This document shows positions 43,171 to 50,107 of a DNA stretch of 50,107 nucleotides, in pieces (positions within the stretch are counted from its first letter, which is position 1; each line of letters begins with the position of its first letter). The translations under genes and the position numbers were made by a program. Under the pieces are notes generated by a model. The model searched no databases. It saw nothing but the letters and a program-made list of their open reading frames with translations, and was not told the DNA's origin. The stretch comes from JAPLMW01 sp964619675. GTDB taxonomy: Bacteria > Planctomycetota > Phycisphaerae > Sedimentisphaerales > UBA12454. The stretch lies in assembly GCA_964619675.1 (NCBI GenBank), contig CAZUEO010000014.1, positions 1 through 50,107 on the forward strand, written 5' to 3'.

Positions 43171-44373
43171 GACTTTTACTTTTGCGAATTTGCGCTTTCC
43201 CGCCCTGATAATCATTCCCTCGGCAGGTGTTATTGATTGATTGGGGTCGCTTATTTTTTCACTGTTAATAGTAACGCCGCCCTGCGTTATTAGTCTCTTT
43301 GCCTCACCGCCTGTTGAAACAAGTTTACAGTTCAAAAGCAGTTTTGCTGCAGTTATAGGCTCGGCCTTTATCTCAACTGTTGGCATATCGTCAGGAAGCT
43401 GCCTCTGGGCAAATACCTTTTCAAACTCAGCCGCAGCCGATTGGGCCGCAGCTTCTTCATAAAACTGCCTAACAATCGTCTTGCCCAAAAGCACCTTTGC
43501 CTCCTTTGGATGTGTTTTTTCAGAATTGACAAGCTCCCTGATTTTTTCTGCAGGCATATCGGTCAGCAGCGTAAAATAATTGTCCATCAAACAATCGCTT
43601 ATGCTCATAATCTTGCCGAACATATCTTTCGGCTCATCGGTTACGCCGATATAATTGTCCTTTGACTTGCTCATTTTTTCTTTGCCGTCGAGCCCGACAA
43701 GTATCGGCATAATAATTACAATTTGAGGCTTTTGTCCATAAGCTTTCTGAATATCTCTGCCGACAAGATTATTGAATGTCTGGTCCGTACCGCCAAGTTC
43801 TACATCGCTTTTTACCACCACTGAATCATATCCCTGCATAAGCGGATAAAGAAACTCGTGCGTATAAACATCAATATCATTTTGCAGCCTTAATTTAAAA
43901 CTGTCTCTCTGGAGCATCTGGGCAACAGTTTTTTGGGCCGCAATTTGTATAAGCTCCATAAGAGTCATTTTCTCGAACCATTCGCTGTTCGGCCTTACTT
44001 CGAGTTTATCCTTTGAGGTATCGAGAATTTTTCCTGCCTGCGTCAGGTAAGTTTCGGCATTTTTTTCAATCTGCTCAGGCGATAGTATCGGTCTTGTGGT
44101 GTTCTGTCCCGTCGGGTCGCCTATTCGAGCGGTATAATCGCCTATAATCAGAACTGCTTTATGGCCCATGTCCTGAAACTGCCTCATCTTTCGCATAACT
44201 ACGGTATGCCCAAGATGAATATCCGGCGCAGTAGGGTCCATACCGAGCTTGATGCGAAGCTGGCGCTTTTGTCCTGCCGCCTCAGCAAGCCGCTCGGCAA
44301 GTTCATCGGCACTGTAAATCTCGACTGTCCCGCGTTTCAGGTGCTCAAGCTGTTTATTCACATTTTCTGCCAT
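43162..44373 (-). CDS. tyrS: tyrosyl-tRNA synthetase
   Basis: The 403 residues are the size of the bacterial TyrRS class with C-terminal S4 domain. It charges tRNA-Tyr. The HIGH-type motif is HLGH (53-56) and the KMSKS motif is present in DGKEKMSKSKDNYIG. Tyrosine-binding elements include GADI-like IGDYTARIGDPTG and DLGGTDQTFNNLVGRD in the central part (here VELGGTDQTFNNL). The C-terminal S4 RNA-binding fold is LVSTGGEAKRLITQGGVTINS. AGAGGT precedes the start. The dtd gene lies upstream on the same strand, which makes sense because Dtd removes D-amino acids wrongly charged to tRNA-Tyr. Confidence 0.95.
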   Translation of the reverse strand: MAENVNKQLEHLKRGTVEIYSADELAERLAEAAGQKRQLRIKLGMDPTAPDIHLGHTVVMRKMRQFQDMGHKAVLIIGDYTARIGDPTGQNTTRPILSPEQIEKNAETYLTQAGKILDTSKDKLEVRPNSEWFEKMTLMELIQIAAQKTVAQMLQRDSFKLRLQNDIDVYTHEFLYPLMQGYDSVVVKSDVELGGTDQTFNNLVGRDIQKAYGQKPQIVIIMPILVGLDGKEKMSKSKDNYIGVTDEPKDMFGKIMSISDCLMDNYFTLLTDMPAEKIRELVNSEKTHPKEAKVLLGKTIVRQFYEEAAAQSAAAEFEKVFAQRQLPDDMPTVEIKAEPITAAKLLLNCKLVSTGGEAKRLITQGGVTINSEKISDPNQSITPAEGMIIRAGKRKFAKVKVKK

Positions 44374-44451
44374 AAATACCTCTAAAAGAGCCAGTATTCT
44401 AATCTAAAGCCCGTTTTCAATCAACGGAAATGACTACCTGAAAAATCGCGA

Positions 44452-44901
44452 TTAGAACTGCTTCTTGCTGTCCAGCAGGAAATTCACCGGCCCGTCATTT
44501 GACGCTGTAACATCCATAGATGCCGCAAAAACCCCTTTTTGCACTTCAAGCCCCTCTGCTTTTACAAGCTCGACGACCTTTTCATAAAGCCTTTCAGCCT
44601 GCTGTGGCTGGGCGGCCAAATCGAAGCCGGGCCTTCTGCCCTTCCTGCAGTCTCCGAAAAGCGTAAAGTTGCTCACAATCAGCATCTGCCCCGCCGTATC
44701 CTTTACATTTAAGTTCATTTTATCATTGCTGTCGGCAAAAATTCGCAGATTGGCAATTTTGTCGGCAATAAAAAAGGCATCTGTCTCATCATCATCTTTA
44801 CCGACACCAAGATATACAAGCAGGCCTCCGCTTATCTGTCCGACTATATCGCCGTCTACCGCAGCCTGTGCGCCTTTTACTCTCTGTACTATAGCTCTCA
44901 T
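44452..44901 (-). CDS. dtd: D-aminoacyl-tRNA deacylase
   Basis: The 149 residues match the family. It hydrolyses D-amino acids from mischarged tRNAs. The signatures are MRAIVQRVKGAQAAVDG at the start, the SNFTLFGDCRKGRRPGF block (SQFTL-like, catalytic groove) and the Gly-cisPro motif in ASNDGPV (Gly137, Pro138). The following residue is Asn where Thr is usual (GPVT). This is a small deviation unlikely to abolish activity. It lies upstream of tyrS, on the same strand, separated by 78 bases. Confidence 0.93.
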   Translation of the reverse strand: MRAIVQRVKGAQAAVDGDIVGQISGGLLVYLGVGKDDDETDAFFIADKIANLRIFADSNDKMNLNVKDTAGQMLIVSNFTLFGDCRKGRRPGFDLAAQPQQAERLYEKVVELVKAEGLEVQKGVFAASMDVTASNDGPVNFLLDSKKQF

Positions 44902-45118
44902 TTTTTATCATCTTAACCAAAAGCAGCTTTCCAGTCAATTGCACAAACGCGGGAAAAACCACATATACCGGCTATCAAACAAGTCATTTTATAGGACTCG
45001 GCATAAAAATCTTACACATTAAGTTTTTATTGCAACATCACCCTTTTGTTTAATTTTCAGTAACCTCACAAAACATTTGTGCCGATATTAGGGGTAACTG
45101 GAATTAGTGAGAGGTATT

Positions 45119-45556
45119 ATGCAAAATTCTATAACGGTTCTCGTTATTGACGATGATACAATGATAAGAAAATTGCTGCATATCGCGCTGGCAAGCAAGG
45201 GCTTTAAGGTCTTTACTGCCTCTAACGGCCAGGAAGGCCTCGACACCGCCAAAACTGACGAAATTGATGTTATATTGCTGGATTGGATGATGCCCGAAAT
45301 GGACGGTATGGCGGTACTGGAAGAATTGAAACGAGACCGCGATACAAAGCGCATACCGGTATTAATGCTCACAGCCAAAGATGGCTGCAAGGATATCGAA
45401 CTTGCCATCGATAAAGGCGCTGATGATTACATCGTAAAACCTTTCAATCCCTATGAAGTCCCCGAAATGGTACAAAAACACCTTGAAAAAATTCATAACG
45501 GCACCAATATCCACAAACAAGGCATTTTAAGCAGAATCTTCGCAAATCACAGCTAA
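45119..45556 (+). CDS. single-domain response regulator (CheY-like)
   Basis: The protein has 145 residues; ATG 45119 with GAGAGG before it is preferred to GTG 45107. A complete receiver domain is present: the acidic pocket IDDD (11-13), phosphoacceptor Asp55 in ILLDWMMPEMDG, switch Thr85 (LMLTA) and Lys107 (IVKPF). There is no output domain; only a short basic tail remains (about 120-145). It could relay a signal to a motor, a diguanylate cyclase or a partner kinase. No histidine kinase is adjacent. Confidence 0.88.
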   Translation: MQNSITVLVIDDDTMIRKLLHIALASKGFKVFTASNGQEGLDTAKTDEIDVILLDWMMPEMDGMAVLEELKRDRDTKRIPVLMLTAKDGCKDIELAIDKGADDYIVKPFNPYEVPEMVQKHLEKIHNGTNIHKQGILSRIFANHS

Positions 45557-45959
45557 GCCGATAATCTACATATTCCTGCAATACCTCCCGTATACACCAC
45601 TGTTGATAAGCCTATTTAGCCGTTATGAAAGATTATCGGCTGTTATGGCATCCCCTGAAAAAAGCCTATTCATAAGCGATTTAACCGTAAAAAAATTCCT
45701 AATAAATCCTAAAAAACAGATTTTTCCCTTGCATTTGTACTTCCGTTGTGGTATAATCGCGAAAGAATTGGGATAGGAGAAAGCACCCGATACAGGATGT
45801 ATACCAACTGACTTGAGTGCGGGTTTTTTGCATTGTTTTGCAACGTTGATTTTAAGTGAATCTCTGCGTTTTAAAATGAGAGAAGGGTTATTGAGCATAG
45901 AGTTTGCGCGCGTTTTTAAAGCGATAAAAATAACCTCTTATTCGAAAGTGAGGTAAGAT
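45557..45959 (+). promoter_or_regulatory. promoter and long leader (copy A) before a PEP-CTERM gene
   Basis: TTGCAT (45729-45734), a 17-base spacer, TATAAT (45752-45757) with TGG before it. The predicted start is near 45764, giving a leader of about 195 bases. It opens with gaattgggatagg (45765-45777). A possible hairpin (gcaccc...gtgcggg with a T run) lies near 45784-45828. A second conserved block is at 45878-45924 (ending ttgcgcgcgtttttaaag). Matching blocks occur in leaders B and C. This pattern suggests shared post-transcriptional control. Confidence 0.6.
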
Positions 45960-46601
45960 ATGACGAAAAGATTTTTATTCTTCTTTGCTGCTGCACTCTT
46001 TTTAACAACCGGGTTGGCTTCTGCCGATATACTCGGCCCAATTACCACAAGCACGCCGATTTCTTTGACGCTAACCGATTGGTCAAACACATTGGCATTT
46101 CAGCAGTTTAACCCCTCGTTGGGAACTCTAAATAGTGTAAAACTTGATTTTTCCGGCTCACTAAGCACTGTAATAACCGTTTCATCAACAACTGACGCAA
46201 ACGGCTGGGCAAAAACCGAAGTTGTATTGGATGTTCAGAAAACAGGTCTTAATCTCAATAGTCCGACAATCTCCCTGTATAGCGATCAATTTAACTTTGA
46301 GTATCTCAACGGCACTGTAATTTCTCCCACACTCACCAAGACCGGTCTTTCTTCTAACATATATACAACTACTGCGGTGCTTAATGCATTCACAGGAACC
46401 GGCAATATTGTGCTGGATGCCAGCGCCGCCGCGACAACATTGTTGTCTTTCAGCAGTGGTAACGTTACGGCCAGCCAAGTCACGGATGCATCGTTGACTG
46501 GAACTGTTACTTACGATTACATTCCCATCCCTGAACCAGCTACGATTACTCTGCTTTGCACAGGCATCTTTGTATTAAAGATAAAGAGAAAAAAGCGGTA
46601 A
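45960..46601 (+). CDS. PEP-CTERM secreted protein 1
   Basis: The 213 residues follow GAGGT. The signal peptide (FLFFFAAALFLTTGLASA) is followed by a beta-strand-rich, Thr/Ser-rich domain (about 22-180). The C-terminal sorting tail is PIPEPATITLLCTGIFVLKIKRKK. The tail is recognised by an exosortase in known systems, which cuts and attaches the protein to the envelope or an extracellular polymer. The central domain resembles choice-of-anchor-type beta sandwiches (GTLNSVKLDFSGSL) but no family is certain. Its leader is shared with two later genes of the cluster. Confidence 0.82.
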   Translation: MTKRFLFFFAAALFLTTGLASADILGPITTSTPISLTLTDWSNTLAFQQFNPSLGTLNSVKLDFSGSLSTVITVSSTTDANGWAKTEVVLDVQKTGLNLNSPTISLYSDQFNFEYLNGTVISPTLTKTGLSSNIYTTTAVLNAFTGTGNIVLDASAAATTLLSFSSGNVTASQVTDASLTGTVTYDYIPIPEPATITLLCTGIFVLKIKRKKR

Positions 46602-46881
46602 AGCACGGCTTCATAAGCAAATAACTTTCTAATATTACGGATAAGGTTTTTTATATAAAAAACCTTATCCTGCTGCTATATCGGCATAATTGACACAAAT
46701 TGGGGAAGGCTGAAAACTCCTTATATACAGGTTCTTTGCTATCTGATTTGGGTTTTGTTTTTCTGCATCGTCATTACATCGCTGAATTTGGAGCATTTCT
46801 TAATGTTTTAAGCGAGAGAAGAGTTATTGGGCAGGTTGCGCGCGTTTTTAAAGCAACAAGCTTAACGAAAACCAGGGTATT
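46602..46881 (+). promoter_or_regulatory. terminator palindrome and leader B before the second PEP-CTERM gene
   Basis: A perfect 14-base stem with a four-base loop lies at 46639-46670 (ggataaggtttttt pairing with aaaaaaccttatcc), a bidirectional terminator. Then comes leader B: aaattggggaagg at 46697-46709, similar to copies A and C, and gagagaagagttattggg (46814-46831), followed by gcgcgcgtttttaaagc to 46853. No strong -35/-10 pair could be assigned. Confidence 0.6.
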
Positions 46882-47553
46882 ATGACAAAAGGATTTTTAG
46901 CTTTTCTCGCTGTCGTACTTTCTGTAATGGCTGTACCGGCCTTTGCCTATACAATCTCACAGACGCAGTTTGTTACCGGCATACCCAATATGAACGGTTC
47001 GTTGGCCGACTTTAATCAATTCGATAACCTTGGTGGAACCCGGCAATTACAATCTATTCAGGTTGCATTTACTCTACAATCAAGTGGTGGATATCTGGAG
47101 GTTCAAAATATCAGTTCTTCACCCGCTTCAATTACCTATGCATTTGGTGTAAACGGTCGTATTTCTTCAACAGACGTTTGCTTGCCGGATATGTTATTGC
47201 AGGTATTTGACACTAATCATTTTGACCTTAATCCTGGTGCCAGTTGGTCATACAATGGCAGCATAAAAACTGACAGCGAGTCAGATTTCGTATCGGCCTC
47301 TCTCTGGGGCGGTGGAGCCAAAGGGTTTTTGGGAGCAGGCACGTATAAAATAAACTACTCCATCGGTCGGACGGCCGATTGCACCAGCGACGGGGGAATA
47401 AGCTTTGCCGCTATCCCAGCCAGTGCATCCGGTTTTGTAACCGTGCTTTACACCTATGACGTTGTTCCTGAGCCTGCTACAATTGCCTTGTTGACATTTG
47501 GAGGGTTTATCTTCTTATTAAAGAAAAAACGCGGCAAACGTTATCCGCCATAG
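46882..47553 (+). CDS. PEP-CTERM secreted protein 2
   Basis: The 223 residues start with a signal peptide (FLAFLAVVLSVMAVPAFA). The body has a choice-of-anchor-like opening (LADFNQFDNLGGTRQLQSIQV) and many beta strands. The C-terminus VVPEPATIALLTFGGFIFLLKKKR is a typical sorting tail. It is not a close copy of protein 1, but GTLNSVKLDF and GTRQLQSIQVAF occupy similar places, so both probably belong to one beta-sandwich family. The leader upstream resembles copies A and C. Confidence 0.82.
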   Translation: MTKGFLAFLAVVLSVMAVPAFAYTISQTQFVTGIPNMNGSLADFNQFDNLGGTRQLQSIQVAFTLQSSGGYLEVQNISSSPASITYAFGVNGRISSTDVCLPDMLLQVFDTNHFDLNPGASWSYNGSIKTDSESDFVSASLWGGGAKGFLGAGTYKINYSIGRTADCTSDGGISFAAIPASASGFVTVLYTYDVVPEPATIALLTFGGFIFLLKKKRGKRYPP

Positions 47554-48056
47554 TGAGATATATTTTTAGCTATACCTGGAATCTCTGCTCTTTCTTTACG
47601 GTCTTTACAGAGTGCCGCCTCTGCGTCCCATAATTTCGCGGTATATACCCGCCCAAAAAATATCGGATTTTTCCCTTGACAAATATTCTCGCTTCTGGTA
47701 TAATATCTTTAAATTGGGGTAGGCGGAGAAAATGGGAGTCTGAGAAAACACTTATTGGGTAGTTTGGAGAAAAACGCGTTATTGGGATAAGTTGGTTTTT
47801 GCGCGTTTTTCAGCATTTGCCTTCTGATTAAGGAGAAAACACCAAGGCTTTGGCGCACATTTTGTGCGCTTATTTAGGCCTTGTGCTGTTTGGCAATCAG
47901 TTTTTTGAATCCACTTGGTTTTATCTGACTTGATTTACTTCGGTTTGACGAACCAGTCTCTAACTTTGGCTGGAGAGAAAACAACTAAAAACGGAGTAGG
48001 CCGTTAGAGGACGGCCGAGAAGAAGTTTTACAGACGGAACGTGGATTAGAGAAAAT
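47554..48056 (+). promoter_or_regulatory. promoter with consensus boxes and a long leader C
   Basis: TTGACA (47676-47681), a 17-base spacer, TATAAT (47699-47704) with TGG before it: a near-perfect sigma-70 promoter. The leader runs about 340 bases to 48057. It begins aaattggggtagg (47711-47723); the second block at 47767-47814 (gagaaaaacgcgttattggg) ends in gcgcgttttt. A hairpin built from tggcgcacattttgtgcgctt lies near 47853-47873. The rest has no coding potential. Confidence 0.65.
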
Positions 48057-48242
48057 ATGAGGCAAGAGAAGAATTATAAGATGCAGGAAGCACAAAAAAA
48101 CAGAAAAAATCGGGCGGACGCTTTCTGTTCTCATTTCAGTAACACCATTCGTTCATTGCCATCTCTCATTTTGACCGGATTAGGTCTATTAGCATTCACA
48201 GGGAAAAAAATAAATAAAATAGTAGAAAGGAGCCAAGTATGA
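48057..48242 (+). CDS. short upstream ORF overlapping the next PEP-CTERM gene
   Basis: The 61 residues start with ATG 48057. The body is basic, then a hydrophobic stretch (SLPSLILTGLGLLAFTGKK) resembles the membrane part of a sorting tail, but without the PEP motif. Its stop overlaps the next start (ATGA). It may be a translational coupling leader, a small membrane protein or chance. GAGAAA before the ATG gives only weak ribosome-site support. Confidence 0.35.
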   Translation: MRQEKNYKMQEAQKNRKNRADAFCSHFSNTIRSLPSLILTGLGLLAFTGKKINKIVERSQV

Positions 48243-49021
48243 AAAAGTTAATTACAATCTGTGTAGTATGTGCCTTCGTGGCGTCAACTGCCACTGCACA
48301 CTGGGTGCCCCAAGACGGCCACAAGATGCATTTTCCCCAACTGCCCGACCCCCAAGGCTGGGATATCGCCTTCAGCACTACGCTTGCCGACGATTGGCAA
48401 TGCAGTGGAACTGGCCCCGTAACCGACATCCACTTCTGGGGCTCATGGCGGCAGGATATTGTCGGCAACATCCAAAATATTCACCTGAGCATCCACGAAG
48501 ATATACCGGCAAACGACCCTCGGGGTACCTATTACAGCCAGCCTGGAATTGAACTTTGGTCATTGGACACCACAGATTTCACGATTTCGGATTCATTTTA
48601 CGGCTGTGAGGGCTGGTATGACCCCACTAACACCGCTGAAACGACCTACCCCGACCACGATAAGTTCTACCAGTACAACATTACAGATATCCCGCAACCC
48701 TTTACGCAGCAAGAGGACACAGTCTATTGGCTGGATATTATGGTTACGGTTGAGCAGGGAACCAATGGAGACCAACCGGAATTTGGCTGGAAAACAGCGG
48801 ACGTAAATTCCTATCCCGACCCATATACGGGCAGCCACTACAGAGATGATGCTGTTTTCTTCTCATACGACACAACCGGAGCCCCTCTGGGCTGGTTCGA
48901 GTTGTACGACCCATACGAACTCGATAAGTCTCTGGACCTAGCGTTTGTTATCACCCCTGAGCCGGCAACGATTGGGCTGCTCGGCCTTGGCGCCTTGAGT
49001 CTGATAAGAAGGAAAAAGTAA
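48239..49021 (+). CDS. PEP-CTERM secreted protein 3 (LADDW domain)
   Basis: The 260 residues have GGAG just before the ATG and a short signal peptide (KLITICVVCAFVASTATA). The mature part has LPDPQGWDIAFSTTLADDWQC and VTDIHFWGSWRQD, a pattern often repeated in secreted proteins of Phycisphaerae, together with a QEDTVYWLDIMV segment. The tail VITPEPATIGLLGLGALSLIRRKK is a PEP-CTERM sorting signal. The domain's role is unknown; its sandwich-like composition suggests a binding or structural function at the cell surface. It is the third cluster member; a SGNH hydrolase with the same tail follows. Confidence 0.85.
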   Translation: MKKLITICVVCAFVASTATAHWVPQDGHKMHFPQLPDPQGWDIAFSTTLADDWQCSGTGPVTDIHFWGSWRQDIVGNIQNIHLSIHEDIPANDPRGTYYSQPGIELWSLDTTDFTISDSFYGCEGWYDPTNTAETTYPDHDKFYQYNITDIPQPFTQQEDTVYWLDIMVTVEQGTNGDQPEFGWKTADVNSYPDPYTGSHYRDDAVFFSYDTTGAPLGWFELYDPYELDKSLDLAFVITPEPATIGLLGLGALSLIRRKK

Positions 49022-49093
49022 AAAAAGACCAAAATGCGGAGCACTGTATGTGCTCCGTAGAACGGCCTTGTGAAAACTAAGGAGAACCTTTGA

Positions 49094-49852
49094 ATGAAAA
49101 AGGCAATTGCAATTTACATAGTAGTAATGATTTTGGTTGCCGCATCAGACCTTATAGCAACACCAGTGAAAATTATGCCCCTTGGTGATTCTATAACCTT
49201 TGGCTTAGGCTCAGTTGACTACAATGGCTACCGCAAACCGTTGTATAACAAACTGACGGCAGCGGGTTATAATTTCGATTTTGTAGGCAGTCAGACTAAC
49301 GGTAATTTCCCGGATCCCAGTCATGAGGGGTACAGCGGCTGGCATGCAGATACCGCGGGCACAAGCGATATTTTAGGACAAGTTTACAACTGGCTTGAAG
49401 CCAATCCCCCGGACATCGTTCTGCTGCACATTGGAACAAACGATATCACTTACGGCGGACAGAATGCTAATGAGGTAAGCGGCATCCTTGCCGAGATTGA
49501 CAGGTTCAGTCCCGACATCAAGGTTGTTCTTGCCCTTATAATAAATCGGTGCCCCTACAGTTCCACGACAACTCAGTTCAACTATGATGTTAACGAAATG
49601 GCTCAAAACCGTATTGCCGCAGGTGATGATATTATCATCGTGAATATGGAAAGTGCGCTCGACTATGCAACCGATATGGCTGATAGCTTACATCCTAATG
49701 ACACCGGCTACGCAAAAATGGCCGATGTCTGGTTTGATGCAGCTTGCAGTTACGGTTCGTACTTTGGAGCCCCCAACCCTGAGCCGGCAACGATTGTCAT
49801 GCTCGGCCTCGGCGCTTTGAGTCTCGTCCGCACAAAGAAACGGGCTAAGTAA
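49094..49852 (+). CDS. SGNH/GDSL hydrolase with PEP-CTERM tail
   Basis: The 252 residues follow AAGGAG. The SGNH blocks are all present: GDSIT (nucleophile Ser near 33), the block II Gly (VGSQTNG), HIGTNDI (Asn) and DSLHPND (Asp and His of the triad). Such enzymes hydrolyse esters, often acetyl groups of polysaccharides. HEGYSGWHAD is typical of the rhamnogalacturonan acetylesterase-like branch. The tail NPEPATIVMLGLGALSLVR followed by TKKR adds cell-surface sorting. A role in removing acetyl groups from plant or algal polysaccharide fits with the GH30 enzyme elsewhere in the window, but this is inference. Confidence 0.9.
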   Translation: MKKAIAIYIVVMILVAASDLIATPVKIMPLGDSITFGLGSVDYNGYRKPLYNKLTAAGYNFDFVGSQTNGNFPDPSHEGYSGWHADTAGTSDILGQVYNWLEANPPDIVLLHIGTNDITYGGQNANEVSGILAEIDRFSPDIKVVLALIINRCPYSSTTTQFNYDVNEMAQNRIAAGDDIIIVNMESALDYATDMADSLHPNDTGYAKMADVWFDAACSYGSYFGAPNPEPATIVMLGLGALSLVRTKKRAK

Positions 49853-49865
49853 AAAAGAAAGAAGA

Positions 49866-50107
49866 ATGCAAAACCGTTTAATACTCATCTTGTTGATGTT
49901 CTTTTCTGTCGGATTTATATCCGTCGATACCGATGCCAGTATGACAATAGCAACCTTTGCCGACCCATCCGAAGACAGCAGTAATCCGTTGTTCGATGTT
50001 AATTTTACAAGTATGAAACTCAACGGCGGATGGGATGACAACAAAACCGGTCTGATTCTGGAACTCCCTTACAGCGATTACACCGTTGAAAACAATAATG
50101 CCTTCAT
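49866..50107 (+). CDS. secreted protein, N-terminal part (runs off the window)
   Basis: The frame is open from ATG 49866 to the window end (80 codons). The signal peptide (NRLILILLMFFSVGFISV) is followed by a beta-rich start (MTIATFADPSEDSSNPLFDVNFTS). GAAAGAAG precedes the ATG, 13 bases after the SGNH hydrolase gene. A PEP-CTERM protein is likely by context, but its C-terminus is not seen. Confidence 0.65.
   Translation, partial: MQNRLILILLMFFSVGFISVDTDASMTIATFADPSEDSSNPLFDVNFTSMKLNGGWDDNKTGLILELPYSDYTVENNNAF

Noticed and set aside
1..50107. CRISPR arrays or tRNA genes
   Set aside because: No regularly spaced direct repeats and no cloverleaf with the usual TTCGA-type arm were found on either strand by reading.

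Overview
The window most likely comes from a member of Planctomycetota, class Phycisphaerae, close to the anaerobic Sedimentisphaerales. Five things point that way. Several secreted proteins end in a PEP-CTERM tail (PEPATI, a hydrophobic stretch, then basic residues). A giant secreted enzyme ends in the GDLNGDC...DF dockerin-like tail common in that group. One secreted protein carries the LADDW...TDIHFWGSW domain often seen there. There are many lipoproteins without close homologues elsewhere. Base composition is moderate. This placement rests on recognised families, not on a search.

Layout. 1-2.1 kb: a MuiA/DUF4139 secreted protein. 2.4-5.6 kb: a phage-like cassette made of a double helix-turn-helix regulator, an ABC ATPase and an adjacent GNAT protein (a split form of the COG2401 fusion), a ParB-like protein, a DUF1376-like replication protein and a terminase small-subunit-like protein. 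Its probable partner, a terminase large subunit, sits 8.6 kb downstream at 14.2 kb. Between them lie a membrane glycosyltransferase, a lipoprotein, the RNase P RNA gene (minus strand) and a 1,814-residue secreted protein that joins a subtilisin-like protease, beta-propeller repeats and a GH30 glycosidase. 15.7-18.5 kb: recG and pcm. 18.5-26 kb: lipoprotein-bioA and bioD-nadB, separated by a convergent three-gene operon of an acetate kinase variant, a degenerate acetate kinase and a degenerate FolE2. 26-31.6 kb: a MATE transporter, a frameshifted flavoprotein, then arsC, a membrane-anchored protein and trxB. 32-34.6 kb: a secreted TPR protein, a cysteine-rich mini-protein and a LolA-like protein. 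34.6-45.6 kb: citrate synthase, a miniature inverted-repeat element, a methyltransferase, a palindromic-repeat patch, efp (frameshifted), secA with an expanded wing domain, small conserved proteins, tyrS, dtd and a CheY-like regulator. 45.9 kb to the end: a run of PEP-CTERM genes, three of them preceded by similar long leaders.

How the genes fit together. Several pairs suggest shared work: arsC with trxB (thioredoxin supplies electrons to this class of arsenate reductase), bioA with bioD, efp next to secA, terS with terL, and the four PEP-CTERM proteins. The most unusual content is (1) the acetate kinase, pseudo-acetate kinase and pseudo-FolE2 operon, (2) the protease-glycosidase fusion, (3) the fivefold repeated SecA wing, (4) the packaging-type cassette without visible capsid genes, and (5) the repeated leader upstream of PEP-CTERM genes.

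Three genes (the flavoprotein, efp and a small lipoprotein) each need a one-base correction to read through. Because efp is a core gene, sequencing or assembly indels are at least as likely as true pseudogenes. No tRNA, CRISPR array, exosortase, integrase or capsid gene was seen.
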